Positions 12,691-21,690 of a stretch of 42,871 bases of DNA are shown piece after piece; the stretch's first letter is position 1, and each line of letters opens with the position of its first letter. Both the position numbers and the translations under genes were made by a program. Below the pieces are notes generated by a model. That model searched no databases. It had not been told where the DNA came from and saw only the letters and a list, made by a program, of their open reading frames with translations. Source of the stretch: Chthoniobacter flavus (lineage in GTDB: Bacteria; Verrucomicrobiota; Verrucomicrobiia; Chthoniobacterales; JACTMZ01); NCBI GenBank assembly GCA_945870655.1, contig CAMBSX010000004.1:1-42871 (forward strand), read 5' to 3'.

Positions 12691-12719
12691 AGAATATGGG
12701 TCCGGCGGCAGGGTGTCAA
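12691..12719 (-). promoter_or_regulatory. Strong candidate sigma70 promoter for rplM-rpsI
   Basis: Minus strand TTGACA (12714-12719), exact 17-nt spacer, TATTCT (12691-12696), 17 nt upstream of the rplM ATG. Confidence 0.7.
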
Positions 12720-12772
12720 AAGCATTTCTCTATCTGCTTGACCCCTCATCCGGCGGGGGAAACGGTCCCCGG

Positions 12773-15319
12773 GTGCAGAAAAGGGAAAAGAACACTGTTG
12801 GCAGCCTCTGGGAGGAGGTTTTCCAGCCGGATGGCACGCCGCGCGAAATCTACCGCCCGATCCTCGATCTTGTCCTTTCCCTCCCGCGCGGCGAGACCAG
12901 GCTGATCATCGAGCGGCTAGAAGCCACGATGCGCGAGATGGGGGTGACCTTCGACATCACCCGGGACCGTCCGTGGGGCCGGCATCCGTGGTTCTGCGAC
13001 CTGCTGCCCGCGCTGTTCGGCGGGAGCGAGTGGGCGGAGGTGGCGGCGGGGGTGCGTCAGAGGCTGAAAGCCTTCGAACTCTTTCTGGACGATATTCATG
13101 GCGAGAAAAGCATCCTCCATGCGCAAGTCATTCCGGCCCGCGTCGTCTTGGGCAGCCCGTTTTTCCAGCGTCCGGCGGTCGGTCTGCCGCGGCCCGGCGG
13201 CGCGTTCCTCCATTTGTCCGGCCTGGCTCTGGTCCGGCGCCCGGACGGCCAGTTGGCTGTGGCGCATCACTACTGCAGCAACGCCTCGGGCATTTCTTAC
13301 ATGATGCAGAACCGTCGCGCGCTGACGCGTGTCTTTGCCGAAGCATTCCAGAACCATAATCCGCAAAGTATCGCGGACGTTCCAGTGTCCATTCTCGAGA
13401 CCTTTCGTTCGCTTGCGCCGCGCGGCGTGGACGAGCCGGTGGTGGCATTGCTCACGCCCGGGGCGGGCAGTCGCGCTTATTCGGAGCATGGTTTTCTCGC
13501 CCGCCGCATGGGTATTCCACTGGTCCAGGGGGGAGATTTGCTCGTCCTCGACGACCGGCTGTATTTGAAGAGTGTCTCCGGCTTGGAGCGCATTGATGTG
13601 CTCTACACGCGGGTGGCCGATGCCTGGCTCGACTCCATGGTCTTCCGCCGCGACTCGCTTCTCGGCGTGGCGGGTCTGGCCCAGTGCGTGCGCGAGGGCA
13701 CGGTTGCGGTGGCCAATGCGATGGGCAGCCAGTTGGCCGACGACCGCGCCCTTCTGCCGTTTTCCGGCCGGATCATCCGTTTTTATCTCGGGGAAGACGA
13801 AATCTTGCCGACCTTGCGCACTTGGTGGCTGGGTGACCTCGACCAGCGCGACCATGTGGTCGGGTCCCTCGCGGATTACGACATCCGTTCGCTCTACGGG
13901 GAACCTTACGTTTACCACGGAGGGAGCGGTAAGGCGGATGGGGCCAAGTTGCAGCGTCTTCTTCGTGACGAGCCGCAAAACTACGTGGCTCAGCCGCGCG
14001 ATACCGGCGCGGTCACCGTGTGCCTCGACCCCAAAGGCGGGCTCGATGACCGTCGACAAGATCACATTGTTTTCGCCCTGCGCGGCGCCTCCGGGGACTA
14101 TGAGGTGTTTCCGGGCGCCCTGACCCGCGTTTCGTCCGGGGAAAGCAGTTTCACTGCTTCGGAGCTGGGTGGCGGCAGCAAGGACACCTGGGTGCTGGCC
14201 ACCGACCATGAGGCCGGCGCCCGTCTCCCGGTCGTCAATCGCGCGGTTGAGATCCACGCCCCGCAAAGCCGCGTGACCAGCCGCGTGGCCGACTCGTTTT
14301 ACTGGCTGGGTCGTTACCTCGAGCGGGCGCAGAGTCTCTCTTACATGGTCGGCGTGGTCGAAAGCCTTGAGACCGAGGAACTCAACCGAGCCGAGCGCCA
14401 GCTCTACCGTCCGGTCTGGAATCGTGTGCTCCCTCCGCTCGAGAACCGCGAGACGGGGCGCAAGCGCGGCATTTCCACCGCACTCGAGCGCTACCATCTT
14501 GTGCTCAACCTTCGCGAGGAGGGCTCGGTCTGTAGTACGCTGCGCCGCGCCGTGCGTAATGCCGGTCAAATCATGGAGTGCCTGAGTGTTGAAGCCTACG
14601 GCGTGCTGAGCAATCTCGAGGGGCGCTTCAACCGCGCGCGGTTTCGTCCGGATGCCGACGAGGCCTCCCTTGCGCTGGCCACCCAGCGCTACAGCGCAGA
14701 GGCCACCTCGGGCATCGCGGAATTTTTCGGCATGGCGGAATCAACTATGCTGGCCGATCGCGGTTGGAATTTTTGTCTCCTCGGGCAGCAATTCGAGCGG
14801 GCAGCGATCACGGCGAATGCGGGGCTGACCATTTTCAAATCGATCGCGCGCCGGACGGAAAAAGCCCCGGACCCCGCCGGGCATGCGGTGGAAATCGAGT
14901 TGTCCGCCTTTCTCCGCCTGCTCGGGTCGCGCGACGCCTACCGGCGCGTCTACCAAATGCGCGCGGAGCCGGTCCCCGTGTTGAGCCTGCTGTACGAGAA
15001 TGCGGAGATGCCGCGTTCTGTGCTCCGTTGTCTCGGGCGCTGCCAGGACTTGCTCGGGCCGCAGGAGGATGATTCTCCCGGGATGACCCGCACGCGCGCA
15101 GCGCTCGATGCCACCAGGCAACTGGTAGCCGTGACGGAGTGGGCGTCTTATCTGCTGCCCGCGGCCATGGCTTCCGGTGAAGCGGGCGGGGGGGCTCAGC
15201 TTGATCCGGAGCACCTCGGCCGGTTGGTGGCCCTGCTCACCGAGATCAGCGAGCGGACTTACGCCATCCACGATGTCATCGCCGACGGATTCATCAACCA
15301 CCAGATCCTTCTCGACTGA
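12773..15319 (+). CDS. Circularly permuted ATP-grasp (DUF404/DUF407) fused to alpha-E domain (DUF403)
   Basis: N-terminal LWEEVFQPDGTPREIYRPILDLVLSL...GVTFDI, HGEKSILHAQVIPARV, HYCSNASGISYMMQNRRALTRV, LVQGGDLLVLDDRLYLK, then VTSRVADSFYWLGRYLERAQSLSYMV typical of alpha-E. The computed ORF runs back to 12266 through antisense of rplM; start placed at the GTG near 12773 (GTG 12713 is the alternative). Confidence 0.88.
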   Translation: MQKREKNTVGSLWEEVFQPDGTPREIYRPILDLVLSLPRGETRLIIERLEATMREMGVTFDITRDRPWGRHPWFCDLLPALFGGSEWAEVAAGVRQRLKAFELFLDDIHGEKSILHAQVIPARVVLGSPFFQRPAVGLPRPGGAFLHLSGLALVRRPDGQLAVAHHYCSNASGISYMMQNRRALTRVFAEAFQNHNPQSIADVPVSILETFRSLAPRGVDEPVVALLTPGAGSRAYSEHGFLARRMGIPLVQGGDLLVLDDRLYLKSVSGLERIDVLYTRVADAWLDSMVFRRDSLLGVAGLAQCVREGTVAVANAMGSQLADDRALLPFSGRIIRFYLGEDEILPTLRTWWLGDLDQRDHVVGSLADYDIRSLYGEPYVYHGGSGKADGAKLQRLLRDEPQNYVAQPRDTGAVTVCLDPKGGLDDRRQDHIVFALRGASGDYEVFPGALTRVSSGESSFTASELGGGSKDTWVLATDHEAGARLPVVNRAVEIHAPQSRVTSRVADSFYWLGRYLERAQSLSYMVGVVESLETEELNRAERQLYRPVWNRVLPPLENRETGRKRGISTALERYHLVLNLREEGSVCSTLRRAVRNAGQIMECLSVEAYGVLSNLEGRFNRARFRPDADEASLALATQRYSAEATSGIAEFFGMAESTMLADRGWNFCLLGQQFERAAITANAGLTIFKSIARRTEKAPDPAGHAVEIELSAFLRLLGSRDAYRRVYQMRAEPVPVLSLLYENAEMPRSVLRCLGRCQDLLGPQEDDSPGMTRTRAALDATRQLVAVTEWASYLLPAAMASGEAGGGAQLDPEHLGRLVALLTEISERTYAIHDVIADGFINHQILLD

Positions 15320-16179
15320 TGCGTTTCGAGATTCTGCACACGACCGACTACCGCTATGACGAGCCGGCCAGCGAGGCCTACGTCGAAGCGCGTCTGACGC
15401 CCCCGTCCAGGCCGACCCAGCGTATCGTCGCCCATGACCTGACCTTTCGCCCGGCGGGGCCGTCGTCGACCTACGTGGATTATTTCGGCAATCCGGCTTC
15501 GTTTTATTCGATGGTCAAACGCCACGATCATCTGCGGGTGAGCAGCAGTCTGTTGGTCGACACCTCGCCACCGCGGTTGCCTTCCGCGGCCCTCGATCTC
15601 ACCATCGGAGAGGCGCGCCAAATCCTTTCGTCGCTCGGCACAGATATCTTCGACTACCTGCGGGCTTCTTCGGCCGTGCCCACGGGGGGCGAGGCCACGG
15701 TTTGGGGACGGCGCTGGTTGCGGTCGGATGCCAAGCTGCACGCCGCTCTCGAAGAGCTCAATGGGGCGATCCACCGCGAGTTCCGCTACGAACCGGGCTC
15801 GACGGGAAACTCGACGCCGCTCGCGGTTATCTGGAAGGCTCGGGCTGGAGTTTGCCAGGACTTCGCCCACCTCATGCTCTCCGTGCTCCGCACCTCCGGC
15901 CTGCCGGCGCGTTACGTTTGCGGCTACATCGAGACCGATCCGCCCGAGGAGGGTCACCGTCTGACCGGGGCGGTCGCCACTCACGCGTGGGTCGAAGTTC
16001 TGGTTCCCGGGATGGACTGGGTTGCCCTCGACCCGACCAATGATCAATGGTGCGGCGAGCGCCATGTCGCGGTTTCCTTCGGGCGCGATTTTGCCGATGC
16101 CACACCATTGCGCGGGACATTCAAGGGTTGCGGCGGGCAAGATATGACCGTGAAGGTCCTGATGAAGCGCACCGTATGA
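15319..16179 (+). CDS. Transglutaminase-like domain protein 1
   Basis: MRFEILHTTDYRYDEPASEAYVEARLTP; catalytic triad context ARAGVCQDFAHLML, THAWVEV, ALDPTND. Overlaps the preceding stop. Confidence 0.92.
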   Translation: MRFEILHTTDYRYDEPASEAYVEARLTPPSRPTQRIVAHDLTFRPAGPSSTYVDYFGNPASFYSMVKRHDHLRVSSSLLVDTSPPRLPSAALDLTIGEARQILSSLGTDIFDYLRASSAVPTGGEATVWGRRWLRSDAKLHAALEELNGAIHREFRYEPGSTGNSTPLAVIWKARAGVCQDFAHLMLSVLRTSGLPARYVCGYIETDPPEEGHRLTGAVATHAWVEVLVPGMDWVALDPTNDQWCGERHVAVSFGRDFADATPLRGTFKGCGGQDMTVKVLMKRTV

Positions 16180-17021
16180 AACTCGCCATAAATTACCGGG
16201 CCGAATACAGCTACGGGCGCAAGGTCGGGCTTTCGCCCCATGTGGTGCGGCTTTTCCCGCGCGACGCCTTGCAGGCTCGGGTTGTCGCCATGGAATTCGA
16301 GACGAATTCCTCGGCCACCATCCACTGGCGTCATGATCTTTTCGACAACGTGGTCGCCCATTGCTTTTACCCACGGGAGGAGGATCATTTGCTCTACACG
16401 CTGCGGGCGGAGATCGCCATCGAGGTGCGTAATCCCTTCGGTTTCCTGCTGGATAGCCGCGCCCTGCAGTGGCCGGCCGAATACTCGGTGCGCGAACGCG
16501 AGTTCCTGGCCTCCTTCCTTGCCGCGGAAGACAGGGCCGATTTCCCGGCCGCCCTCCGGCCCATGCCGGGCTCTGAAATGGTCGGCGCACTGGTCGCCAT
16601 GAACCAGTGGATTTACGCCAACGTCGCCTACGAACGACGCGAAGATGGTGACGCGCATGCTTCGAAGGAAACCTTGCGGCTGCGCCGCGGAGCCTGCCGG
16701 GACACCGCTGTTTTGTTGGCCGCGGCCCTGCGCGCAGAGGGTCAGGCGGCACGTTTGGTCAGCGGTTATTTGTGGGAAAGTTCGAGCGACCCTGCCGAGC
16801 GCAAGGCCGACAGTGCGTTGCATGCTTGGACCGAGGTCTTTCTGCCCGGTGCGGGCTGGGTGGGGCTCGATCCTTCCAATGGGGTCCTCGTCGACCATCA
16901 CTACATCGCCACCGCCGTCGGCCTGGATTCTGCCGACATTGCACCGGTTTCCGGACTTTATTTCGGCAAGGAAGAAGTGCCCGGGACCTTGACCGCATCC
17001 CTCGGCATCACGCGCGCGTGA
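16176..17021 (+). CDS. Transglutaminase-like domain protein 2
   Basis: MKLAINYRAEYSYGRKVGLSPHVVRLFPRD; triad context RRGACRDTAVLLAAALRAEG, LHAWTEVFLPG, GLDPSNG. 4-nt ATGA overlap with the previous gene. Confidence 0.92.
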   Translation: MKLAINYRAEYSYGRKVGLSPHVVRLFPRDALQARVVAMEFETNSSATIHWRHDLFDNVVAHCFYPREEDHLLYTLRAEIAIEVRNPFGFLLDSRALQWPAEYSVREREFLASFLAAEDRADFPAALRPMPGSEMVGALVAMNQWIYANVAYERREDGDAHASKETLRLRRGACRDTAVLLAAALRAEGQAARLVSGYLWESSSDPAERKADSALHAWTEVFLPGAGWVGLDPSNGVLVDHHYIATAVGLDSADIAPVSGLYFGKEEVPGTLTASLGITRA

Positions 17022-17051
17022 CGGCCCTCACGGCGACTGTTAAAAGAAACC

Positions 17052-17660
17052 ATGTCCAGTCCCGGTCTGCTTCTTGCGGCGTTCTTTGCTTCCGGCCTGA
17101 ATCCGGAGATTGCTTGGTCGGACCGTTCCGGCTGGGAGGTCGTGCCCACGGCGGTTCTTTCGGGTGTCGGCGGCGCCTCCGCTTCCCCAAGCGAGGTGAG
17201 GGCCCGGTGGAATGACCAATGGCTCTTTTTTGAGTTCGTCTGCCGTGACATTGCCCTCGTCGCGCCGGGCCGCGCCGACGGTGAAGATCACTTCAGGATC
17301 GGCGATGTTGTCGAGGTGTTTGTCGCGCATCGCGGAAAACCGGACTATATCGAGCTCCACGCCACGCCGGAAGGTCGTCAAACCGTTTATGCTTTCCGCG
17401 ACTACCGTCGTGCCGCGGACGCTCCGGGCGGTATGGTGGTGCAGGCCGGCGGGACAGAAGGCGGCTGGCGCGCGGTCCTTGCCTTCCCTTGGGCGGCTCT
17501 GGGCGGAAAACCGGACCAAGATGGTCTGGAGTTTTTGGCCGGACGTTACGACTATGACCAAGTGGGCGGCCGGCCGGCTTTGTCCTCCTTTCCCGCCCAG
17601 AAGGGCAAACCTGACTTCCATGACCGCGCCCGTTACGCCCGGCTGATGCTGCGACCATGA
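17052..17660 (+). CDS. CBM9/DOMON-like domain protein
   Basis: VRARWNDQWLFFEFVCRDIALVAPGRADGEDHFRIGDVVEVFVAHRGKPDYIELHATPEGRQTVYAF...WRAVLAFPWAAL resembles CBM9-like beta-sandwich proteins. Confidence 0.7.
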   Translation: MSSPGLLLAAFFASGLNPEIAWSDRSGWEVVPTAVLSGVGGASASPSEVRARWNDQWLFFEFVCRDIALVAPGRADGEDHFRIGDVVEVFVAHRGKPDYIELHATPEGRQTVYAFRDYRRAADAPGGMVVQAGGTEGGWRAVLAFPWAALGGKPDQDGLEFLAGRYDYDQVGGRPALSSFPAQKGKPDFHDRARYARLMLRP

Positions 17661-18388
17661 AAGTGTTACTGCCGCTTGTTCTCCTCGCGACCGGCTGTTC
17701 GTCGGTCAGTGTGCTGCAGGAACGTGAAAATGCCGCCTTGGCCCCCTCCGCGCGGCCTGGGGTGCTGTATGTGCGTCCCTTTGAGGTGCGGCGCGGGGCG
17801 GAATTTGACGCGGCAGCGGCCAAGGCGAACGAGGATGTTCCGGCCAAGGTTGGCTCGTTGGTGGCCGACGGCATCATGTCCAAGGCCGGGGCGTGGGTTG
17901 CGCCGGGACGTCTCTTGGAAGCCGGCGCGGCCACACCGTCCGAGGGTCTGCTCGTGCGGGGAAAAATCCTCCGTTTGCGGCAGGGTAGCCGCGCTTTGCG
18001 CATGGCGGTCGGGCTCGGGGCCGGGCGCACCCGTTTGGAAACGTCGGTGCGTGTTTTTAATCTCGCGGCTTCGACCACTGAGCCATGGCTGTCGTTCGAG
18101 ACCACCGGCGGGAGCAACATGGAACCCGGGATAGCGGGTGCCCTCGTGCCCTCGCCGTTGACCATTCCGATCGCCGTGAGCGTGGCTAGCGGTGCGGTGA
18201 CCGCTGGCGCAATCGGCGCGAAAGGTGTCACTCAGGACGCCCTGCGCACGGGCCGGGTCATTGCCGCGGCCGTTCACGACAAGCTTGTGGCCGGTGGGCT
18301 GAGCGAAAGAGCGACCGGCGTGAAACGGGCCGGACGCCTCGCCACGCCGGTCGGCGAGATGTCACTTCCGGGGGTCGGGGCGGAGTGA
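17657..18388 (+). CDS. Lipoprotein, DUF4410-like
   Basis: Lipobox MKVLLPLVLLATGCSS; LYVRPFEV...LLVRGKILRLRQGSRALRMAVGLGAGRTRLETSVRVFN typical of DUF4410-like proteins; ATGA overlap with previous gene. Confidence 0.7.
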   Translation: MKVLLPLVLLATGCSSVSVLQERENAALAPSARPGVLYVRPFEVRRGAEFDAAAAKANEDVPAKVGSLVADGIMSKAGAWVAPGRLLEAGAATPSEGLLVRGKILRLRQGSRALRMAVGLGAGRTRLETSVRVFNLAASTTEPWLSFETTGGSNMEPGIAGALVPSPLTIPIAVSVASGAVTAGAIGAKGVTQDALRTGRVIAAAVHDKLVAGGLSERATGVKRAGRLATPVGEMSLPGVGAE

Positions 18389-18460
18389 CCGTCCTCGCGG
18401 TTGTGTTCTTCCGCCGGAAGTTTCCCGAGCGGGGAGCGTAGGCCCGACGGAGCCAGCTGT

Positions 18461-19360
18461 TCAGTGAAGCGAGGGCGGGTAGATCCCCGCCGCTACCAGA
18501 CCGGCAATGCTTGCTACCACCCGTGGACGATCCTCACGGTAGGTGACACCGAACCATTCGGCTGCGGTCGGAAGGACGCGCACGGCGGCAGAACCATCGG
18601 CAATCATCCCCGCCACGGCGGACGGAATGTAGCACTCGCTTCTCTCGCTCCCCCCCTCCTGCCCGAGGAAAGCTTCCAGTGCTTTTTTCAGGAGCGGGAA
18701 AATTTGCGGGGTGAACCCCCAAAAATTCATCGAGACACATGCTTCGGGGACAAAAGTCCGCTGGCCAGCTGCGACGATCCCGTCTGCTCGCCGGGCCAGA
18801 TCGGTCAACTCCTCGACGCCGAGCAGGAGTCCATCCGGGCCGACCTCGCAAATCCCGCGCGCCACGGTGCCGTGGTCGCTCAGTGTTTTGTCCAAACGGT
18901 AACCGGCCATGGCGAAGCGGGCCGGTTGGACGGAAGAATCAACGGTGGCGAGGAATTGACCGACCTGCCGGAAGGAATCCGGACCGTAGAAGTCATCCGC
19001 ATTGATCGCGGCAAAAGGTGCGGCGACGGCCTCGCGCGCGCACCAGATGGCTTGGGCGGTGCCCCATGGTTTGGTCCGCCCATCCGGGGGAACGAATCCT
19101 CCAGGCAAATCGTCAAGTTGCTGGAACGCGTAGACCACGGACAGTTTTCCTTCGTAGCGCGCGCCAATTTGGTCGCGGAAGTCTTTTTCCATTTCGCGGC
19201 GGATGAGAAAAACCACGCGGTCGAATCCGGCGCGGATGGCGTCGTGCACAGAATAGTCGAGAAGGGTCTCGCCGGCTGGTCCAACCGGGTCGAGCTGTTT
19301 GAGCCCGCCATAACGGGAGCCCAGACCGGCGGCGAGAACGAGGAGAGTGGGTGGAGACAT
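18461..19360 (-). CDS. Sugar-nucleotidyltransferase-like protein (NTP_transferase family)
   Basis: PTLLVLAAGLGSRYGGLKQLDPVGPAGETLLDYSVHDAIRAGFDRVVFLIR; AAINADDFYGPDSF. Confidence 0.85.
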   Translation of the reverse strand: MSPPTLLVLAAGLGSRYGGLKQLDPVGPAGETLLDYSVHDAIRAGFDRVVFLIRREMEKDFRDQIGARYEGKLSVVYAFQQLDDLPGGFVPPDGRTKPWGTAQAIWCAREAVAAPFAAINADDFYGPDSFRQVGQFLATVDSSVQPARFAMAGYRLDKTLSDHGTVARGICEVGPDGLLLGVEELTDLARRADGIVAAGQRTFVPEACVSMNFWGFTPQIFPLLKKALEAFLGQEGGSERSECYIPSAVAGMIADGSAAVRVLPTAAEWFGVTYREDRPRVVASIAGLVAAGIYPPSLH

Positions 19361-19371
19361 AAAGAATGAAT

Positions 19372-19399
19372 CCTATAATGATGCCGTCCGCCTCGGCAA
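19372..19399 (-). promoter_or_regulatory. Candidate promoter of the nucleotidyltransferase gene
   Basis: Minus strand TTGCCG (19394-19399), 16-nt spacer, TATAGG (19372-19377), 11 nt before the ATG at 19360. Confidence 0.35.
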
Positions 19400-19404
19400 C
19401 CGAC

Positions 19405-20373
19405 TTACGCCTCCGGCGCGGCTTCGCGGTGCAGTTCGTAAGCGTTGATGATTTTCTGCACGAGGGGATGGCGGACCACGTCCTTGCGGCTAAGGGAGCG
19501 GATAGCCAGGCCATCGACGTTTTGCAGCACTTCGACCGCCTCGAGCAGTCCGGAACGCTTGTGGCGGGGCAGATCGATCTGGGTGCGGTCGCCGGTGATG
19601 ACGCACTTGGAATCGTTGCCCAAGCGGGTCAGGAACATGAACATTTGTTCGGCGGTGGTGTTTTGCGCCTCGTCGAGGACGACAAAAGAATGGTTCAAGG
19701 TGCGTCCGCGCATGTAAGCCAGCGGTGCGATTTCAATGATGCCGCGGTCCATGAATTTTTGGATCTCATCCGTCTCAAGCATGTCGTAAAGCGCATCGTA
19801 AAGGGGCCGCAGATAGGGGAGGATTTTTTCCTCCAGCGCGCCGGGCAGGAAACCGAGCGCCTCGCCGGCCTCCACGGCGGGTCGGGTCAGAACGATACGG
19901 CTGACCTGTTCCTTTTTCAGAGCGGCCACGGCCATGGCCATGGCGAGGTAAGTTTTGCCCGTTCCGGCCGGGCCGACGCCGAAGACGACATCATGCTCGC
20001 GGATGGCGCGGACGTAATCGCGTTGTCCGGGCGTCTTGGGAATGACCGGCGCCTTGCGCAGCGAGCAGATAATGCGCTCGGCGGCTAATTCGGTGATGCT
20101 GCTATTGGGGACGCGGTCTTCGGCGGTTTGCAGGGCGAAGCGGAACTCCTGCCTGCCGATGGCGGCTCCGCTGCGGCGGGCTTCATCCAGTTGGGTGAAA
20201 ACTTTGGCGGCGCGGTCGGCATTGTCTTTTTCCCCGGCGATGCGGATCCACCCTTCGCGGGCGGCCACTTGCACGCCGAGACGCTGTTCCATCTCGCGGA
20301 GCAAACGCTCGTCGTTCTGGTATAGCGCGCCCGCTGCACGGGCATTGTCGAAATGGAGCGTGGTGCTCTCCAT
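19405..20373 (-). CDS. PhoH family ATPase
   Basis: VFGVGPAGTGKTYLAMAMAVAALKKEQVSRIVLTRPAVEAGEALGFLPGALEEKILPYLRPLYDAL; VVLDEAQNTTAEQMFMFLTRLGNDSKCVITGDRTQIDLP. Confidence 0.95.
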   Translation of the reverse strand: MESTTLHFDNARAAGALYQNDERLLREMEQRLGVQVAAREGWIRIAGEKDNADRAAKVFTQLDEARRSGAAIGRQEFRFALQTAEDRVPNSSITELAAERIICSLRKAPVIPKTPGQRDYVRAIREHDVVFGVGPAGTGKTYLAMAMAVAALKKEQVSRIVLTRPAVEAGEALGFLPGALEEKILPYLRPLYDALYDMLETDEIQKFMDRGIIEIAPLAYMRGRTLNHSFVVLDEAQNTTAEQMFMFLTRLGNDSKCVITGDRTQIDLPRHKRSGLLEAVEVLQNVDGLAIRSLSRKDVVRHPLVQKIINAYELHREAAPEA

Positions 20374-20382
20374 CTCAAGCGC

Positions 20383-20832
20383 TCATTTCCGCTGAAACCC
20401 GTAGACCAGAGCCCAACCGGTGCGCTCTTCGGGAGAGGAAATAATTTCGACGATCGCGTAGTAGGTTCCGGTCGACCGCGGTTTGATCTCGGCGTAGGCG
20501 AAGCGTCCGCGTTGCCAGGATTTGCTTTCGGCGAGGTTGCCCTCCGCATCGTAAATATTGACCCGCAAGGCGGCGCCGTTGATGTCGGTGGCGAGGAAGA
20601 ACATATAGCTGTTCCCGCGGAAAAGCTGGGCGGTGACCGCTTTTTTGTCGCCTTGGCCGAGGTCGCCGCCCCAGGCGTCCTCGCGGATGATCCAGCCGCG
20701 TTCGGCGTAGGGATTGGCCGCCTCGTAAGCGAAAGAAAGCGCATCGTCGACGAATGCACGGGCGCTCGTGGCGGCAAGCACGAGGACGAGCAGCGCGGCG
20801 GGCCAACGGAAACGGGAGGCAGGGCGGTTCAT
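20383..20832 (-). CDS. Secreted hypothetical protein
   Basis: [79 protein letters not shown]...; clear signal peptide. Start placed at 20832 rather than the long ORF extension to 21231. Confidence 0.8.
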   Translation of the reverse strand: MNRPASRFRWPAALLVLVLAATSARAFVDDALSFAYEAANPYAERGWIIREDAWGGDLGQGDKKAVTAQLFRGNSYMFFLATDINGAALRVNIYDAEGNLAESKSWQRGRFAYAEIKPRSTGTYYAIVEIISSPEERTGWALVYGFQRK

Positions 20833-20834
20833 GG

Positions 20835-21653
20835 TCAGCCGGCTTTGGCCCGAATGAGCTCCACCATCTGCGTGGCGAGGGCGTTGATTTCGGTCACGGT
20901 TTCCTCGGAAATTTCGCTGGGCTGCGACTTTTTGATCAGCGGACCGATGCGCCCGAGGGACTTGCGGATTTCGCCGACAAGCTGCTGGCGTCGCAGGCGC
21001 GGGGTCATTTGGTCGAGTTGGCGATTGAAATAATCGACCAGCATGGGTTGGTAGAGGAGTTCGGCGCGATCGCGGGAATATTTGTCCTTCACAATGGAGG
21101 TAAGCACTTCGGTGCCTCGCAGCCAGCCCCCGAGGCTGACCAGTTGGGCGAGTTGCGCGTCGTTCAATTCGAGCATGGCCTGATTGACATCTTGGAGGGC
21201 GCCGTCGAACTCCCGGCGCACGGCATTCCATTCGCGGGCATCGGCTTTCTCAATGATGCTGTTGCTTCGGGCCACGACGGATTTGCGGACGTTGATCGCC
21301 TCGGCCAGGGTAAGGACATTGCGGCCGATTTTTTTGACCCGCTCGCTGTCCTCGGCTTCCACCGCGACAAAGCCGTCGGCGATGACCGTGCCGAGGAGCA
21401 GGGCCACTTGGGCGCGGTTCGGGCTGGCCGGATAATTTTCTTCCGGCCCCAACTCTCCGCGCCAGTTCGGGTTGCCCAGTTTGTCGAGGACCGTAAAGAT
21501 TTCGCTCGGCACCGGGATGACGACACTATCAACGGTTTCGGCCGGGAATTGACCCAGATCGATGGTTTGGTCCGGTTTCTCCCCGAGGGCGGTGCTCAGG
21601 CAGAGGAGCAGGACAAAAAGGAGGCTTAGAATCACGGTTGCGGGAAATTTCAC
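20835..21653 (-). CDS. Secreted hypothetical protein
   Basis: GTG start (VKFPATVILSLLFVLLLCLSTALGEKPDQTIDLGQFPAETVD...), N-terminal signal, predominantly helical remainder; stop lies 2 nt upstream of the next gene's start. Confidence 0.78.
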   Translation of the reverse strand: MKFPATVILSLLFVLLLCLSTALGEKPDQTIDLGQFPAETVDSVVIPVPSEIFTVLDKLGNPNWRGELGPEENYPASPNRAQVALLLGTVIADGFVAVEAEDSERVKKIGRNVLTLAEAINVRKSVVARSNSIIEKADAREWNAVRREFDGALQDVNQAMLELNDAQLAQLVSLGGWLRGTEVLTSIVKDKYSRDRAELLYQPMLVDYFNRQLDQMTPRLRRQQLVGEIRKSLGRIGPLIKKSQPSEISEETVTEINALATQMVELIRAKAG

Positions 21654-21683
21654 TTGGGAACCCGGCAAGATAAAGCATAAAAA
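21654..21683 (+). promoter_or_regulatory. Candidate promoter of the heptose/KDO operon
   Basis: TTGGGA (21654-21659), 18-nt spacer, TAAAAA (21678-21683), 7 nt before the GTG at 21691. Confidence 0.35.
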
Positions 21684-21690
21684 GCCGGTC

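Noticed and set aside
12266-12770. N-terminal extension of the 1017-aa ORF
   Set aside because: This part is antisense to rplM and crosses its promoter; homology-like sequence begins only near 12.8 kb.
12917-14569. 550-aa antisense ORF opposite the ATP-grasp gene
   Set aside because: Shadow ORF of a confidently identified gene, with no recognisable motifs.
18408-18423. CTTCC-GCC-GGAAG-TTT mini-hairpin between convergent genes
   Set aside because: Only five pairs and three T residues; too weak to call a terminator from sequence alone.
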